This document shows positions 33,336-41,823 of a stretch of DNA of 64,000 nt, piece after piece (the first letter of the stretch is position 1; each line of letters opens with the position of its first letter). This DNA comes from an uncultured Sphingomonas sp. Lineage in GTDB: Bacteria; Pseudomonadota; Alphaproteobacteria; Sphingomonadales; Sphingomonadaceae. The notes beneath the pieces were generated by a model, which saw nothing but the letters and a program-made list of their open reading frames with translations, was not told where the DNA came from and searched no databases. The stretch spans positions 62,001 through 126,000 of the forward strand of contig NZ_CAJYTI010000010.1 in NCBI RefSeq assembly GCF_913777625.1. The letters are read 5' to 3'. The position numbers and the translations under genes are program-made.

Positions 33336-34991
33336 TTACTTTTTCGCCGCCCAGGCGCGCTGGCCGGCCACCCAGGTTTCGACCACCTTCATGCCCCGCA
33401 GCTCCGCGGGAGAGGCGGTCAGCGGATCGCGGTCGACGATCAGGAAGTCGGCCCACAGCCCCGGTGCCAGCCGCCCGAACTTGTCCTCGGCGAAACCCGC
33501 ATAGGCCGCGCCGATGGTGAAGCCGGCCCAGCCTTCCTCTCGGCTGAGCTTCTCCTCCGGGCGCCAGCCGCCCGGCGGGTTGCCGCCCGCGTCCTGGCGG
33601 GTGACGCTCGCCGCCCAGCCGGCCCAGGGATCGGGGCTCTCGACCGGATAGTCTGAGCCGAAGGCCAGGCGCGAGCCGTTGCGCAGCATCGTCCGCCAGG
33701 CATAGGCGCCCGCCAGCCGGTCCGGCCCCAGCCGCGCCTCGGCCATCGTCCGGTCGCTGGTCTGGTGGACCGGCTGCATCGAGGCGATCGTGCCGAACTT
33801 GCCGAAGCGCGGCAGGTCCTTGGGGTCGATGATCTGGGCGTGCTCGATCCGCCAGCGGCGATCGCCCTTGTAGGTTTCCGAGAGCGTCTCGATCGCGTCG
33901 AGCACCTGCTGGTTGGCGCGGTCGCCGATCGCGTGGACGGCGATCTGGAAATTGTCCATCGCGCCGCGCGCCATCAGGTTGAGCAGCTGGTCGTCGCTGA
34001 GGAAGCCGAGGCCCTTGTTGCCCGGCGCATCGGCATAGTCCGCCTTGAGCCACGCCCCGCGCGAGCCGAGCGCGCCGTCCGCATAGAGCTTGATGCCGCC
34101 CATCCGCAGCCGGTCATTGTAGAGCCAGGGCGTGGGGCCCGCGCCGGCCACGCGGAGCGCCGTGTCGACGCCGTGGGCATAGCTCATGATCCGCACGCGC
34201 AGCTGGCCGATATCGGCCATGCCGCGCATCGTCTCCCAATCGTCCACCGTGGTGCCCATGTCGGCGGTGGCGGTGATGCCGAGCGACAGCAGCCTTTCCT
34301 GCGCCGCGAGGAAGGCGGCGTTGCGCTCGCGCGGCGTCGGCTGCGGCACCACCCTGGAGACCAGCGCGGTCGCGGCGTCGACCAGCACGCCGGTGGGCTT
34401 GCCGGAGGCGTCGCGCTCGATGCGGCCGCCGGCGGGGTCCTTGGTGGCGGCGGTGATGCCGGCGAGCTCGAGCGCGCGGCTGTTCGCCCAGCCGGCATGG
34501 CCGTCGACGCGCTCCAGCCACACCGGGCGATCGTTCACCGCGCGGTCGAGTTCGGCGGCGGTGGGGAAGCGGCCGAGCTTCCAGTTCTCCTGGTTCCAAC
34601 CGCGCCCGAGGATCCACTTGGCCGGGCTCTTGGCGGCATGGTCGCGGATGCGGGCCAGCGCGTCGTCGAGGCTGGTGGTTGCGAACAGGTCGAGCTGGAG
34701 CTGCTGGAAGCCCAGCTCCATGTAATGGCCATGCGCGTCGATCATGCCCGGCACCAGCGTCGCGCCCTTCAGGTCGATCCGCCACACCGGCCGCTTGGGC
34801 CGCTTCTGCCCCTTGGCGAGGATCGCCACGACCTTGCCATAGGGATCGATCTGCAGTGCCTCGAACCGCACCACGGCGCCCTTGGCGTCAAGCGTGATGC
34901 CGTTGACATTATCAATGATTCCATCGGCCTGCGCAGCGGGCGCGAGCAGCAGGGCGGTGGCGGCGGCAAGCCGCTTGAGGCGGGTGAACAT
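33336..34991 (-). CDS. Exported amidohydrolase (YtcJ-like, amidohydrolase 3)
   Basis: 551 residues with a signal peptide (residues 1-22, ending A-Q-A). The metal-dependent hydrolase motif appears as V-P-G-M-I-D-A-H-G-H near residue 80-89. Later ligands include I-E-H-A-Q-I and a D in F-G-S-D-Y-P-V-E. The family acts on N-acyl or N-formyl compounds; the export signal places it in the periplasm. It is divergent from ilvA with 56 bp between starts. Confidence 0.9.
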   Translation of the reverse strand: MFTRLKRLAAATALLLAPAAQADGIIDNVNGITLDAKGAVVRFEALQIDPYGKVVAILAKGQKRPKRPVWRIDLKGATLVPGMIDAHGHYMELGFQQLQLDLFATTSLDDALARIRDHAAKSPAKWILGRGWNQENWKLGRFPTAAELDRAVNDRPVWLERVDGHAGWANSRALELAGITAATKDPAGGRIERDASGKPTGVLVDAATALVSRVVPQPTPRERNAAFLAAQERLLSLGITATADMGTTVDDWETMRGMADIGQLRVRIMSYAHGVDTALRVAGAGPTPWLYNDRLRMGGIKLYADGALGSRGAWLKADYADAPGNKGLGFLSDDQLLNLMARGAMDNFQIAVHAIGDRANQQVLDAIETLSETYKGDRRWRIEHAQIIDPKDLPRFGKFGTIASMQPVHQTSDRTMAEARLGPDRLAGAYAWRTMLRNGSRLAFGSDYPVESPDPWAGWAASVTRQDAGGNPPGGWRPEEKLSREEGWAGFTIGAAYAGFAEDKFGRLAPGLWADFLIVDRDPLTASPAELRGMKVVETWVAGQRAWAAKK

Positions 34992-35047
34992 GGGCGCAAG
35001 GCATAGGGCCTGTTCCCCTGCTGCGCCAGATGGTCTAGGCGGACAGG

Positions 35048-36292
35048 ATGGCTACCAAAGCAGCACCCGCACCCGCCGCACTCCCCGTGTCCATCGACGA
35101 TGTCCGGGCGGCGGCGGCGCGGATCGGCGGCGCGGTGGTGCGCACGCCGACGCTGCACAGCCGCACGCTCTCGCAGCTGACCGGCGCCAACGTGTACCTC
35201 AAGTTCGAGAATCTGCAGTTCACCGCGGCGTACAAGGAACGCGGCGCGCTCAACACGCTGCTCCAGCTCGACGGCGAGGCGCGCGCCAAGGGCGTGATCG
35301 CCGCCTCGGCGGGCAACCATGCCCAGGGGCTCGCCTATCACGCGACGCGGCTGGGCATCCCCAGCACGATCGTGATGCCCAAGAACACGCCGATCGTGAA
35401 GGTCACCCAGACCGAAGGACATGGTGCCACGGTGGTGCTCCACGGCGAGACCTTCGACGCCGCCTATGCCCATTCGCGCGAGCTGGAGGCGGAGAAGGGC
35501 TACACCTTCATCCACCCGTTCGACGATCCGCGCGTGATCGCGGGCCAAGGCACCGCGACGCTCGAACTGCTGGAAGACGTGCCGGGCATCGACACGTTGG
35601 TGATCCCGATCGGCGGCGGCGGGCTGATCTCGGGCGCGTCGGTGGTCGCCAAGGCGCAGGACCGCCCGATCGAGGTTCTGGGCGTCCAGGCCGAGCTCTA
35701 CCCGTCGATGTACAACCGCGTGCACCATACCGAGATGCCGTGCGCGGGCGACACGCTCGCCGAGGGTATCGCGGTCAAGTACCCCGGCACCATCACCGCC
35801 AAGATCGTCGAGGCGCTGGTCGACGATATCGTGCTGGTCGGCGAGCGCCGGCTGGAAGAGGCGGTGAGCCTGCTGCTCCAGATCGAGAAGACGGTGGTGG
35901 AAGGGGCAGGGGCCGCCGGCCTCGCCGCGCTGCTCTCCGAGCCCGAGCGGTTCAAGGGCAAGACCGTCGGCACGATCCTGTGCGGCGGCAATATCGACAC
36001 GCGGCTGCTCGCCAACGTGCTGCTGCGCGACCTCGCCCGTTCGGGCCGCCTCGCGCGGCTGCGCATCCGGCTGCAGGACCGGCCGGGCGCGCTGTTCCAT
36101 GTCGCGCGGATCTTCCACGAGCAGGGCGTCAACATCATCGAGGTCTATCACCAGCGCGTGTTCACCTCGCTGCCCGCCAAGGGCCTGGTGACCGACATCG
36201 AGTGCGAGACGCGCGACCGCAACCATCTCGACCGGCTGATCACCGCGTTGCGCCGCGCGCAATACGAAGTGAGCATGGTCGAATCGGCCTGA
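35048..36292 (+). CDS. ilvA: Threonine ammonia-lyase with C-terminal ACT domain
   Basis: 414 residues. The PLP lysine is K63 in T-A-A-Y-K-E-R-G-A; S-A-G-N-H-A-Q-G binds the substrate, and G-G-G-G-L-I-S-G holds the PLP phosphate. A single ACT-type domain (about 335-414, L-Q-D-R-P-G-A-L-F) ends the protein. This is the short form, between catabolic TdcB (no ACT) and E. coli IlvA (two ACT-like domains). It converts threonine to 2-oxobutanoate for isoleucine synthesis. No ilv genes are adjacent. Confidence 0.92.
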   Translation: MATKAAPAPAALPVSIDDVRAAAARIGGAVVRTPTLHSRTLSQLTGANVYLKFENLQFTAAYKERGALNTLLQLDGEARAKGVIAASAGNHAQGLAYHATRLGIPSTIVMPKNTPIVKVTQTEGHGATVVLHGETFDAAYAHSRELEAEKGYTFIHPFDDPRVIAGQGTATLELLEDVPGIDTLVIPIGGGGLISGASVVAKAQDRPIEVLGVQAELYPSMYNRVHHTEMPCAGDTLAEGIAVKYPGTITAKIVEALVDDIVLVGERRLEEAVSLLLQIEKTVVEGAGAAGLAALLSEPERFKGKTVGTILCGGNIDTRLLANVLLRDLARSGRLARLRIRLQDRPGALFHVARIFHEQGVNIIEVYHQRVFTSLPAKGLVTDIECETRDRNHLDRLITALRRAQYEVSMVESA

Positions 36293-36374
36293 TCGGCCTT
36301 TCGCGGCATTCGGCAGGGCAGCCGCTTGCGTCACGGCCGGTGCCGCGACCTCCTGAAGCGAAACGGCGCACGCT

Positions 36375-36435
36375 GGCAGTTTTACTGCCGGTGCAGCCCA
36401 CGCTTGGCACGAGACATGCTGAAATGTGCTGAAAT
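36375..36435 (+). promoter_or_regulatory. Palindrome and direct repeats upstream of the PEP-CTERM gene
   Basis: In the 248-bp gap after ilvA are a perfect hairpin/palindrome GGCAGT-TTT-ACTGCC (36375-36389) and a 9-bp direct repeat TGCTGAAAT at 36417-36425 and 36427-36435, one helical turn apart. A TTAACCAT block follows at 36454-36461. These are plausible binding sites for regulators of the secreted protein gene; no factor can be named. Confidence 0.4.
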
Positions 36436-36540
36436 AGAGCAATCTGCCATTTGTTAACCATAGGAAGCATTTCTCTCCTTCGATTCGGGCGGGTAGGTAA
36501 GGGGCAAGCAAAAACTCCTGATCACCAAGCGGAGAGATCC

Positions 36541-37200
36541 ATGAAGACCCGTGCGTATTCAATGAATCTGAAGACTGTTCTTGCTGCCGCCGCGCTTGTT
36601 GCCTGCGGGATGGCAGGATCGGCGAATGCTTCGACCAATCTCATTTCGAATGGCGATTTCTCGAATCCGAACGTGCACGGCGGCTGGACCATTCAGAACG
36701 CGCTCGGCGGCTGGGTCAGCCGCAACGGCACCGGCGTCGAAATCGGGGCGTCCGGCGTCTATGGCCTGCCCACGGTCAATGCCGGCGGACAGCATCTCGA
36801 GGTCAATGGCTATGGCTTTGGCGACGTCTATCAGAACGTCAACCTGACCGCCGGCCAGACCTATGTGCTGACCTTCCTCTATGGCGGCCGCCCGGGCGGC
36901 GGCGAGCAGAAGCTCAACGTCTTCGCCGGCAGCGACCTGCTGACCGCCACGCCGCTGACCGGCAGCTATGGCAGCTGGACCAAGCAGTCGTTCAGCTTCG
37001 TCGCCAAGGGCGGCCTGACCCCGATCGAATTCAAGTCGCTCGCGACCAGCGGCCTTTCGTCCTACGGCAACGAAGTGGCCAACGTGTCGCTTAGCGCGGT
37101 GCCGGAACCGGCCGCCTGGGGCATGATGATCGCGGGCTTCGGCATGGTCGGCGGCCTGGTCCGCCGTCGCCGCCCGGTGGCGCGCCCGCTGGCTGCCTGA
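36541..37200 (+). CDS. PEPxxWA-CTERM exported protein
   Basis: 219 residues; ATG at 36541 with GGAGAGA upstream. Signal peptide about residues 1-30 (ending S-A-N-A-S). The middle is a beta-sandwich carbohydrate-binding-like domain starting N-L-I-S-N-G-D-F-S. The C-terminus is a sorting tag: V-P-E-P-A-A-W-G-M-M followed by a hydrophobic stretch and R-R-R-R, the PEPxxWA form processed by exosortase/archaeosortase-like enzymes in sphingomonads. The mature protein probably reaches the surface or matrix. No exosortase gene is in the window. Confidence 0.93.
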   Translation: MKTRAYSMNLKTVLAAAALVACGMAGSANASTNLISNGDFSNPNVHGGWTIQNALGGWVSRNGTGVEIGASGVYGLPTVNAGGQHLEVNGYGFGDVYQNVNLTAGQTYVLTFLYGGRPGGGEQKLNVFAGSDLLTATPLTGSYGSWTKQSFSFVAKGGLTPIEFKSLATSGLSSYGNEVANVSLSAVPEPAAWGMMIAGFGMVGGLVRRRRPVARPLAA

Positions 37201-37212
37201 CACACAGGATCG

Positions 37213-37240
37213 CCGTGTCCGGGAGGATCGCCCGGCACGG
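37213..37240 (+). terminator. Stem-loop after the PEP-CTERM gene
   Basis: CCGTG-T-CCGGG (37213-37223) pairs with CCCGGCACGG (37231-37240) with one bulged T and a 7-base loop, 12 bp after the stop. No T-run follows, so strength is uncertain. Confidence 0.5.
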
Positions 37241-37324
37241 TGGCACGGCCAGACCATGGGACTTGGCTGGGGGGAGGGGCGTCGAGGCATTGCTTCGGCG
37301 CCCCATTCCCGCAATAGCGCTGCG

Positions 37325-37924
37325 GTGCGCACGCTATTCTCCACCCTGCTCTACCAGCAGCCGCTGGGCGACGACGCCCTGATCGCCGATCTCGAAGCCT
37401 CGTGCCTGCAGCTGGCCGAGGACGACGTCGCCGGTCGCCGCTGGTGCCGCGAGAACCATTATCGCGGCTATACCAGCTATGCCTCGCTCGACGACCTGCC
37501 GATCCGCGATCCGGCCTTTGCGGACCTCAAGCGGCTGCTCGACAAGCATGTGGCGAAGTTCGCCGCGGCCTGCGCGTTCGACCTCGGCGGCCGCAAGCTC
37601 AAGCTCGACAGCCTGTGGGTCAACGTGCTCGATGGCAAGGGCGGGCACGGCGCGCATATCCATCCTCACAGCGTCGTGTCGGGCACCGTCTATGTCGCGC
37701 TCCCGGCGGGTGCGCGCGGGCTGAAGCTGGAGGATCCCCGCCTCGCCATGATGATGGCCGCGCCCACCCGCCTGCCGGACGCGCCGGAATCGCTCCAGCC
37801 CTTCATCGAGGTGGTGCCGGAACCGGGCACGGTGCTGCTCTGGGAAAGCTGGCTGCGCCACGAGGTGCCGCCCGGCAATGCCAAGGACAAGCGGATCAGC
37901 GTCAGCTTCAACTATCGCTGGTAA
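37325..37924 (+). CDS. TIGR02466-like putative 2OG-Fe(II) oxygenase
   Basis: 199 residues from the GTG at 37325, which starts the conserved R-T-L-F-S-T-L-L-Y. An ATG at 37256 would add 23 residues that look non-conserved; neither has a strong ribosome-binding site. The double-stranded beta-helix shows W-V-N-V-L...H-G-A-H-I-H-P-H-S-V-V-S-G-T-V-Y-V and L-L-W-E-S-W-L-R-H-E-V-P-P-G followed by R-I-S-V-S-F-N-Y, the expected iron His and 2-oxoglutarate Arg positions. Substrate unknown. Its position after the PEP-CTERM gene may be coincidental. Confidence 0.75.
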   Translation: MRTLFSTLLYQQPLGDDALIADLEASCLQLAEDDVAGRRWCRENHYRGYTSYASLDDLPIRDPAFADLKRLLDKHVAKFAAACAFDLGGRKLKLDSLWVNVLDGKGGHGAHIHPHSVVSGTVYVALPAGARGLKLEDPRLAMMMAAPTRLPDAPESLQPFIEVVPEPGTVLLWESWLRHEVPPGNAKDKRISVSFNYRW

Positions 37925-37973
37925 GGCCGATAGCGATTGGTTTGTGCGCCCCCAGCGCCTATGTTGCGGGCCA

Positions 37974-40217
37974 ATGGCTAAGCACAGAACCAGCGCGGGG
38001 TTGCCCACGCGGCAGCAAATTCTCGATTTCATCGCATCGTCCAACACGCCCGCCGGCAAGCGCGAGATCGCCAAGGCGTTCGGGCTGAGCGCGCAGGACA
38101 AGATCCTGCTCAAGGCGCTCCTCAAGGACATGACCGACGAGGGGCTGATCGACGTCGCCCCCGGCCGTGCCTTCCACAAGATGGGCGGTCTGCCCAAGGT
38201 CACCGTACTGCGCATCACCGATGCGGACGGCGACACCACCTGGGCGGTGCCCGAGCGATGGGAGGCGGAGCATGTCCCCGCGCCGCGGCTGCGCGTCCGC
38301 GAGCTGCGCGGCAAGCGTTCGGCGCTGGGGGTGGGGGACCGCATCCTCGCCCGCACCGAAGAGGCCGGCAACGGCTGGATCGCGCATCCGATGAAGACCC
38401 TCGCCCGCGGCGAGGAGCTGATGCTCGGCGTCCTCCACGAGGAGGGCGGCCGGCTCTGGCTGCAGGGGGTGGAGAAGAAGGAGCGGCGCAGCTGGCCGGT
38501 CTCTGATGCCGGCGGCGCCGAGGTCGGGGACCTGGTGCTGGCCGAGAAGACCGGCCGCCCGCCGCGGATTACCGCCAAGGTGGTCGAGCGGCTCGGCGAT
38601 CCGTTCGCGCCGCGCAGCTTCTCGCTGATCGCCATCCATCGCCACGGCATTCCCAACGTGTTTTCGGAAGAGCTGCTGGAAGAGGCCGAGCGTGTCGCCC
38701 GGCAGCCGCTGGGCGACGGGCGCGAGGATTTGCGCCATCTGCCGATCGTCGCGATCGACCCCGCCGACGCGCGCGACCATGACGACGCCGTCTGGGCGAC
38801 GCCGGACGACGATCCCGCCAACGAGGGCGGCTGGAAGGCGATCGTGGCGATCGCCGACGTGTCCTTCTACGTCCGCCCCGGCTCGCAGCTCGATCGCGAG
38901 GCGCGCAAGCGGGGCAATTCGGTCTATTTCCCGGATCGCGTCGTGCCGATGCTGCCCGAGGTCCTCTCGGCGGACGTCTGCTCGCTGAAGGAAGGCGTCG
39001 ATCGCGCGGCGCTAGCCTGCCATCTGCAGGTGACCAAAAGCGGCGCGCTCAAGAGCTGGCGCTTCACCCGCGCCGTGGTGCGGCTGGCGGCGAACATCGC
39101 ATACGAGGACGCGCAGGCGGCGATCGACGGGACGCTCGAGCATCCGCTCACCGAAACCGCGCTCCGCCCGCTCTGGGATTGCTGGCACGCGCTCTATGCC
39201 GCGCGCGAGAAGCGCGAGCCGCTCGACCTCGACCTGCCCGAGCGCCGCATCGTGCTCGACGAGAAGGGCCGCATCCTCTCGGTCGCGCCGCGCGAGCGGC
39301 TCGATGCGCACAAGCTGATCGAGGATTACATGATCGCCGCCAACGTCGCCGCCGCCAAGGCGCTGGAGGCGAAGAAGACGCCGGTGATGTACCGCATCCA
39401 CGAGCCGCCGGCGCGCGAGAAGCTCACCGCGCTCAAGGAATATCTCAAGACCTTCGAGGTCGAGTTCGCGCTCGGCCAGGTGATCCGCCCGGCGACGTTC
39501 AACCGCATCCTCGATCGCATCGGCGAAGAGGATTTCCGCCCGCAGGTGATGGAGCAGGTGCTGCGCACCCAGACCCAGGCCTATTACGGCCCGGAGAATC
39601 TCGGCCATTTCGGCCTGGCGCTCGGCTCCTATGCCCACTTCACCTCCCCGATCCGCCGCTATGCGGATCTCGTGGTGCACCGCGCGCTGGTCGAGGCCTA
39701 TCGGCTGGGGCCGGGCGGGCTCACGCCGGAAGAGGCGGGCAGCATGGACCGCATCGGCGAGTCGATCAGCCAGCTCGAACGCCGCGCGATGGAGGCCGAG
39801 CGCGAGACGATCGACCGCTATGTCGCCGCCTATCTCGCCGCGCATGTCGGCGAGGTGATGGAGGCGCGGATCACCGGGGTGCAGAATTTCGGCTTCTTCG
39901 CGACAGTCGAAGGCGTGGGGGGCGACGGGCTGGTCGCCGCGCGCGACCTGGGCGCCGAATATTTCCACTATGACGAGGCCGGCAAGCGGCTGGTCGGCGA
40001 ACATAGCGGCGAGGAATTCACCCTCGGCCAGCGGATCGAGCTGCGGCTGGTGGAGGCCAACCCTGTTTCGGGCGCACTGCGCTTCGAACTGCCCGACGGC
40101 AAGGGCTCGGCGGGGGGCGCGCAGCGCACCGGGCGGCCGGGCAAGGGCGCGCCCAAGCGGGTGATCCAGCGTCGCGGGCGGCCGGGCAACATCCGCCACC
40201 AGGGCCGCAAGCGCTGA
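37974..40217 (+). CDS. rnr: Ribonuclease R
   Basis: 747 residues, ATG at 37974. Order: N-terminal winged helix (about 10-65), cold-shock domains, the RNB catalytic domain with D-P-A-D-A-R-D-H-D-D-A-V (about 260-271), an S1 domain (about 625-715) and a basic Lys/Arg/Gly-rich tail. It degrades structured RNA 3' to 5' and takes part in rRNA turnover. It is followed by the lacI gene after 120 bp. Confidence 0.96.
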   Translation: MAKHRTSAGLPTRQQILDFIASSNTPAGKREIAKAFGLSAQDKILLKALLKDMTDEGLIDVAPGRAFHKMGGLPKVTVLRITDADGDTTWAVPERWEAEHVPAPRLRVRELRGKRSALGVGDRILARTEEAGNGWIAHPMKTLARGEELMLGVLHEEGGRLWLQGVEKKERRSWPVSDAGGAEVGDLVLAEKTGRPPRITAKVVERLGDPFAPRSFSLIAIHRHGIPNVFSEELLEEAERVARQPLGDGREDLRHLPIVAIDPADARDHDDAVWATPDDDPANEGGWKAIVAIADVSFYVRPGSQLDREARKRGNSVYFPDRVVPMLPEVLSADVCSLKEGVDRAALACHLQVTKSGALKSWRFTRAVVRLAANIAYEDAQAAIDGTLEHPLTETALRPLWDCWHALYAAREKREPLDLDLPERRIVLDEKGRILSVAPRERLDAHKLIEDYMIAANVAAAKALEAKKTPVMYRIHEPPAREKLTALKEYLKTFEVEFALGQVIRPATFNRILDRIGEEDFRPQVMEQVLRTQTQAYYGPENLGHFGLALGSYAHFTSPIRRYADLVVHRALVEAYRLGPGGLTPEEAGSMDRIGESISQLERRAMEAERETIDRYVAAYLAAHVGEVMEARITGVQNFGFFATVEGVGGDGLVAARDLGAEYFHYDEAGKRLVGEHSGEEFTLGQRIELRLVEANPVSGALRFELPDGKGSAGGAQRTGRPGKGAPKRVIQRRGRPGNIRHQGRKR

Positions 40218-40337
40218 CGGGCGGACGGCGCGCGCTGCCAACGCTGTCTAAAGGCAGTGCAAAACCGGGCCGCGCGCGCTACAAGCGGGCGGAAGAGCAT
40301 GTTGCAGTGCCGCACTATTCGCGAACAAGGAGTGTCG

Positions 40338-41348
40338 ATGTCCAGCCGTCCGACGATCAAGGAAGTGTCGAAGATCGCCGGCGTGTCGTTCAAGACCGTC
40401 TCCCGGGTGCTCAACAATGAGAAGCATGTCAGCGAGGAGACGCGGCGCCGGGTCGAGGAAGTGGTGGCGCAGCTCAACTTCCGGCCCAGCCATGCGGCGC
40501 GCACGCTGGCCGGGCGGCGCTCGTTCCAGGTGGCGCTGCTCTACGACAATCCCAGCCCCTATTACGTCTTCCACATCCAGTCGGGCGCGCTGGAGCGCTG
40601 TCATGAGCTCGGCTACCGCCTGCTGATGCAGCCGCTGGAAAGCGCGGATCCGGGTCTGGTGCCGGATGTGCTGGCGCTGATCGACGAAGCGCATCTCGAC
40701 GGGGTGATCCTGTCGCCGCCGCTCACCGAATTGCCCGAGCTGATCGAGGCGCTGGACAAGCGCAAGCTGCCCTATGTCCGCATCGCCCCCGGCCTGCGCA
40801 AGGGGCATGGACTGGCGACGACGATGGACGACGTGGCCGCCGCGCGGGAGATTACCCGCCATCTGATCGACCTCGGCCACCGCGCCATCGCCTTCATCAG
40901 CGGCCCGGAAAGCCATGTCTCCTCCGCCGATCGCCTCGCCGGCTATCGCCAGGCGCTGGAGGCCGGCGGGATCGCCTTCGATCCGGCGCTGGTGATTGCG
41001 GGCGATTACAGCTTCCAGTCGGGCGGCGCGGCAGCGCGGGCGCTGTTCGCGCGCGACCTGCGGCCGACGGCGATCTTCGCCGGCAATGACGACATGGCGG
41101 CGGGCGCGCTGGCGGCGGCGCACGAGGCGGACATCGCGGTGCCCCAGGCGCTGTCGATCGCGGGGTTCGACGATTCCGATCTGGCGCGCGCGGTGTGGCC
41201 GCCGCTCACCACCATCCGCCAGCCGGTGCGCGAACTCGCCTATGCGGCGGCGGACCTGATGCTGGCGGGCAATGCGGGCTCGCCGCAGGTGATGCTCGAA
41301 CACGAACTCAAGGTCCGCGCGACCACGGGGCCCGTGCCGAAGGGCTGA
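40338..41348 (+). CDS. LacI family transcriptional regulator
   Basis: 336 residues; ATG at 40338 with AAGGAG upstream. Helix-turn-helix at residues 6-30 (I-K-E-V-S-K-I-A-G-V-S-F-K-T-V-S-R-V-L-N), hinge helix near 50-60 (R-P-S-H-A-A-R-T-L-A-G), then a periplasmic-binding-like sugar domain. A sugar ligand is likely but not identifiable. No sugar genes are adjacent, so its target is elsewhere; the operators ahead of the TonB/GH89 locus are one candidate in this window. Confidence 0.93.
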   Translation: MSSRPTIKEVSKIAGVSFKTVSRVLNNEKHVSEETRRRVEEVVAQLNFRPSHAARTLAGRRSFQVALLYDNPSPYYVFHIQSGALERCHELGYRLLMQPLESADPGLVPDVLALIDEAHLDGVILSPPLTELPELIEALDKRKLPYVRIAPGLRKGHGLATTMDDVAAAREITRHLIDLGHRAIAFISGPESHVSSADRLAGYRQALEAGGIAFDPALVIAGDYSFQSGGAAARALFARDLRPTAIFAGNDDMAAGALAAAHEADIAVPQALSIAGFDDSDLARAVWPPLTTIRQPVRELAYAAADLMLAGNAGSPQVMLEHELKVRATTGPVPKG

Positions 41349-41404
41349 CTCCCATATGCGTATGGTTCCCTCGCCGGGCAGGGGAGGCGCAACTGGCCCA
41401 ATAC

Positions 41405-41504
41405 GCCGTCATTCCCGCGAAGGCGGGGATCCATTGGCGCTGATGCTGCGGTTCTTTCCCCCAGCGCACAGGCGAATGGATTCCCGCCTTCGCGGGAATG
41501 ACGA
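41405..41504. repeat. Paired palindrome, family B, copy 2
   Basis: Arms at about 41405-41437 and 41472-41504. Each contains GTCATTCCCGCGAAGG/CGGG..ATCCATT or its complement; the two arms are nearly perfect inverted copies. Same family as 3121-3223. It follows the lacI gene, in a 303-bp stretch whose remainder holds the promoter region of the 54-residue gene. Confidence 0.85.
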
Positions 41505-41598
41505 TCGCTTTTGCGTTGCCGCTCGCTCCTCGGCTGAAATGCGATTGCCTCGGCCTGCCTGAGGATATGCTCGCGCCCCATCCCGCGCTGGCACAGCG

Positions 41599-41646
41599 TT
41601 AACCATGGTTGCCGCTGGTCGAAATCGTAAACGGCGCGTTAACCTT
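41599..41646 (+). promoter_or_regulatory. Two CtrA-like half-sites before the 54-residue gene
   Basis: TTAACCAT at 41599-41606 (within the palindrome AACCATGGTT) and TTAACCTT at 41639-41646, same orientation and 40 bp apart, the second only 6 bp from the ATG. The first matches the CtrA half-consensus fully. CtrA control, probably repression from the site overlapping the start region, is an inference. Confidence 0.45.
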
Positions 41647-41651
41647 GTGCC

Positions 41652-41816
41652 ATGCCGCAGCCGCTTGCCGTTCGAGGCGCCCGCCGCCATCCCTTTCGCC
41701 GCCATGTGCGGCAGGTGGTCGCGCGCCAGCGCAAGGCGAGCGAGGACGGCGACGTGAAGCTCTTCGCCCTGAGCTTCACCGCCTTCTTCATCTGCTTCTA
41801 CACGTTCCTGCTATAG
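41652..41816 (+). CDS. 54-residue membrane-anchored microprotein, unknown
   Basis: ATG at 41652, TAG at 41814. The N-terminal 33 residues are strongly basic (ten Arg, two Lys and three His), then E-D-G-D-V-K, then a C-terminal hydrophobic helix L-F-A-L-S-F-T-A-F-F-I-C-F-Y-T-F-L-L reaching the stop. This looks like a tail-anchored inner-membrane protein with a cytosolic, possibly DNA- or lipid-binding basic arm. The codon use is GC-rich at third positions like its neighbours, and CtrA-like sites precede it. It converges with the MFS gene (7-bp gap). I do not recognise the family; it could be missed by gene finders because of its size. Confidence 0.6.
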   Translation: MPQPLAVRGARRHPFRRHVRQVVARQRKASEDGDVKLFALSFTAFFICFYTFLL

Positions 41817-41823
41817 GCCTGGG

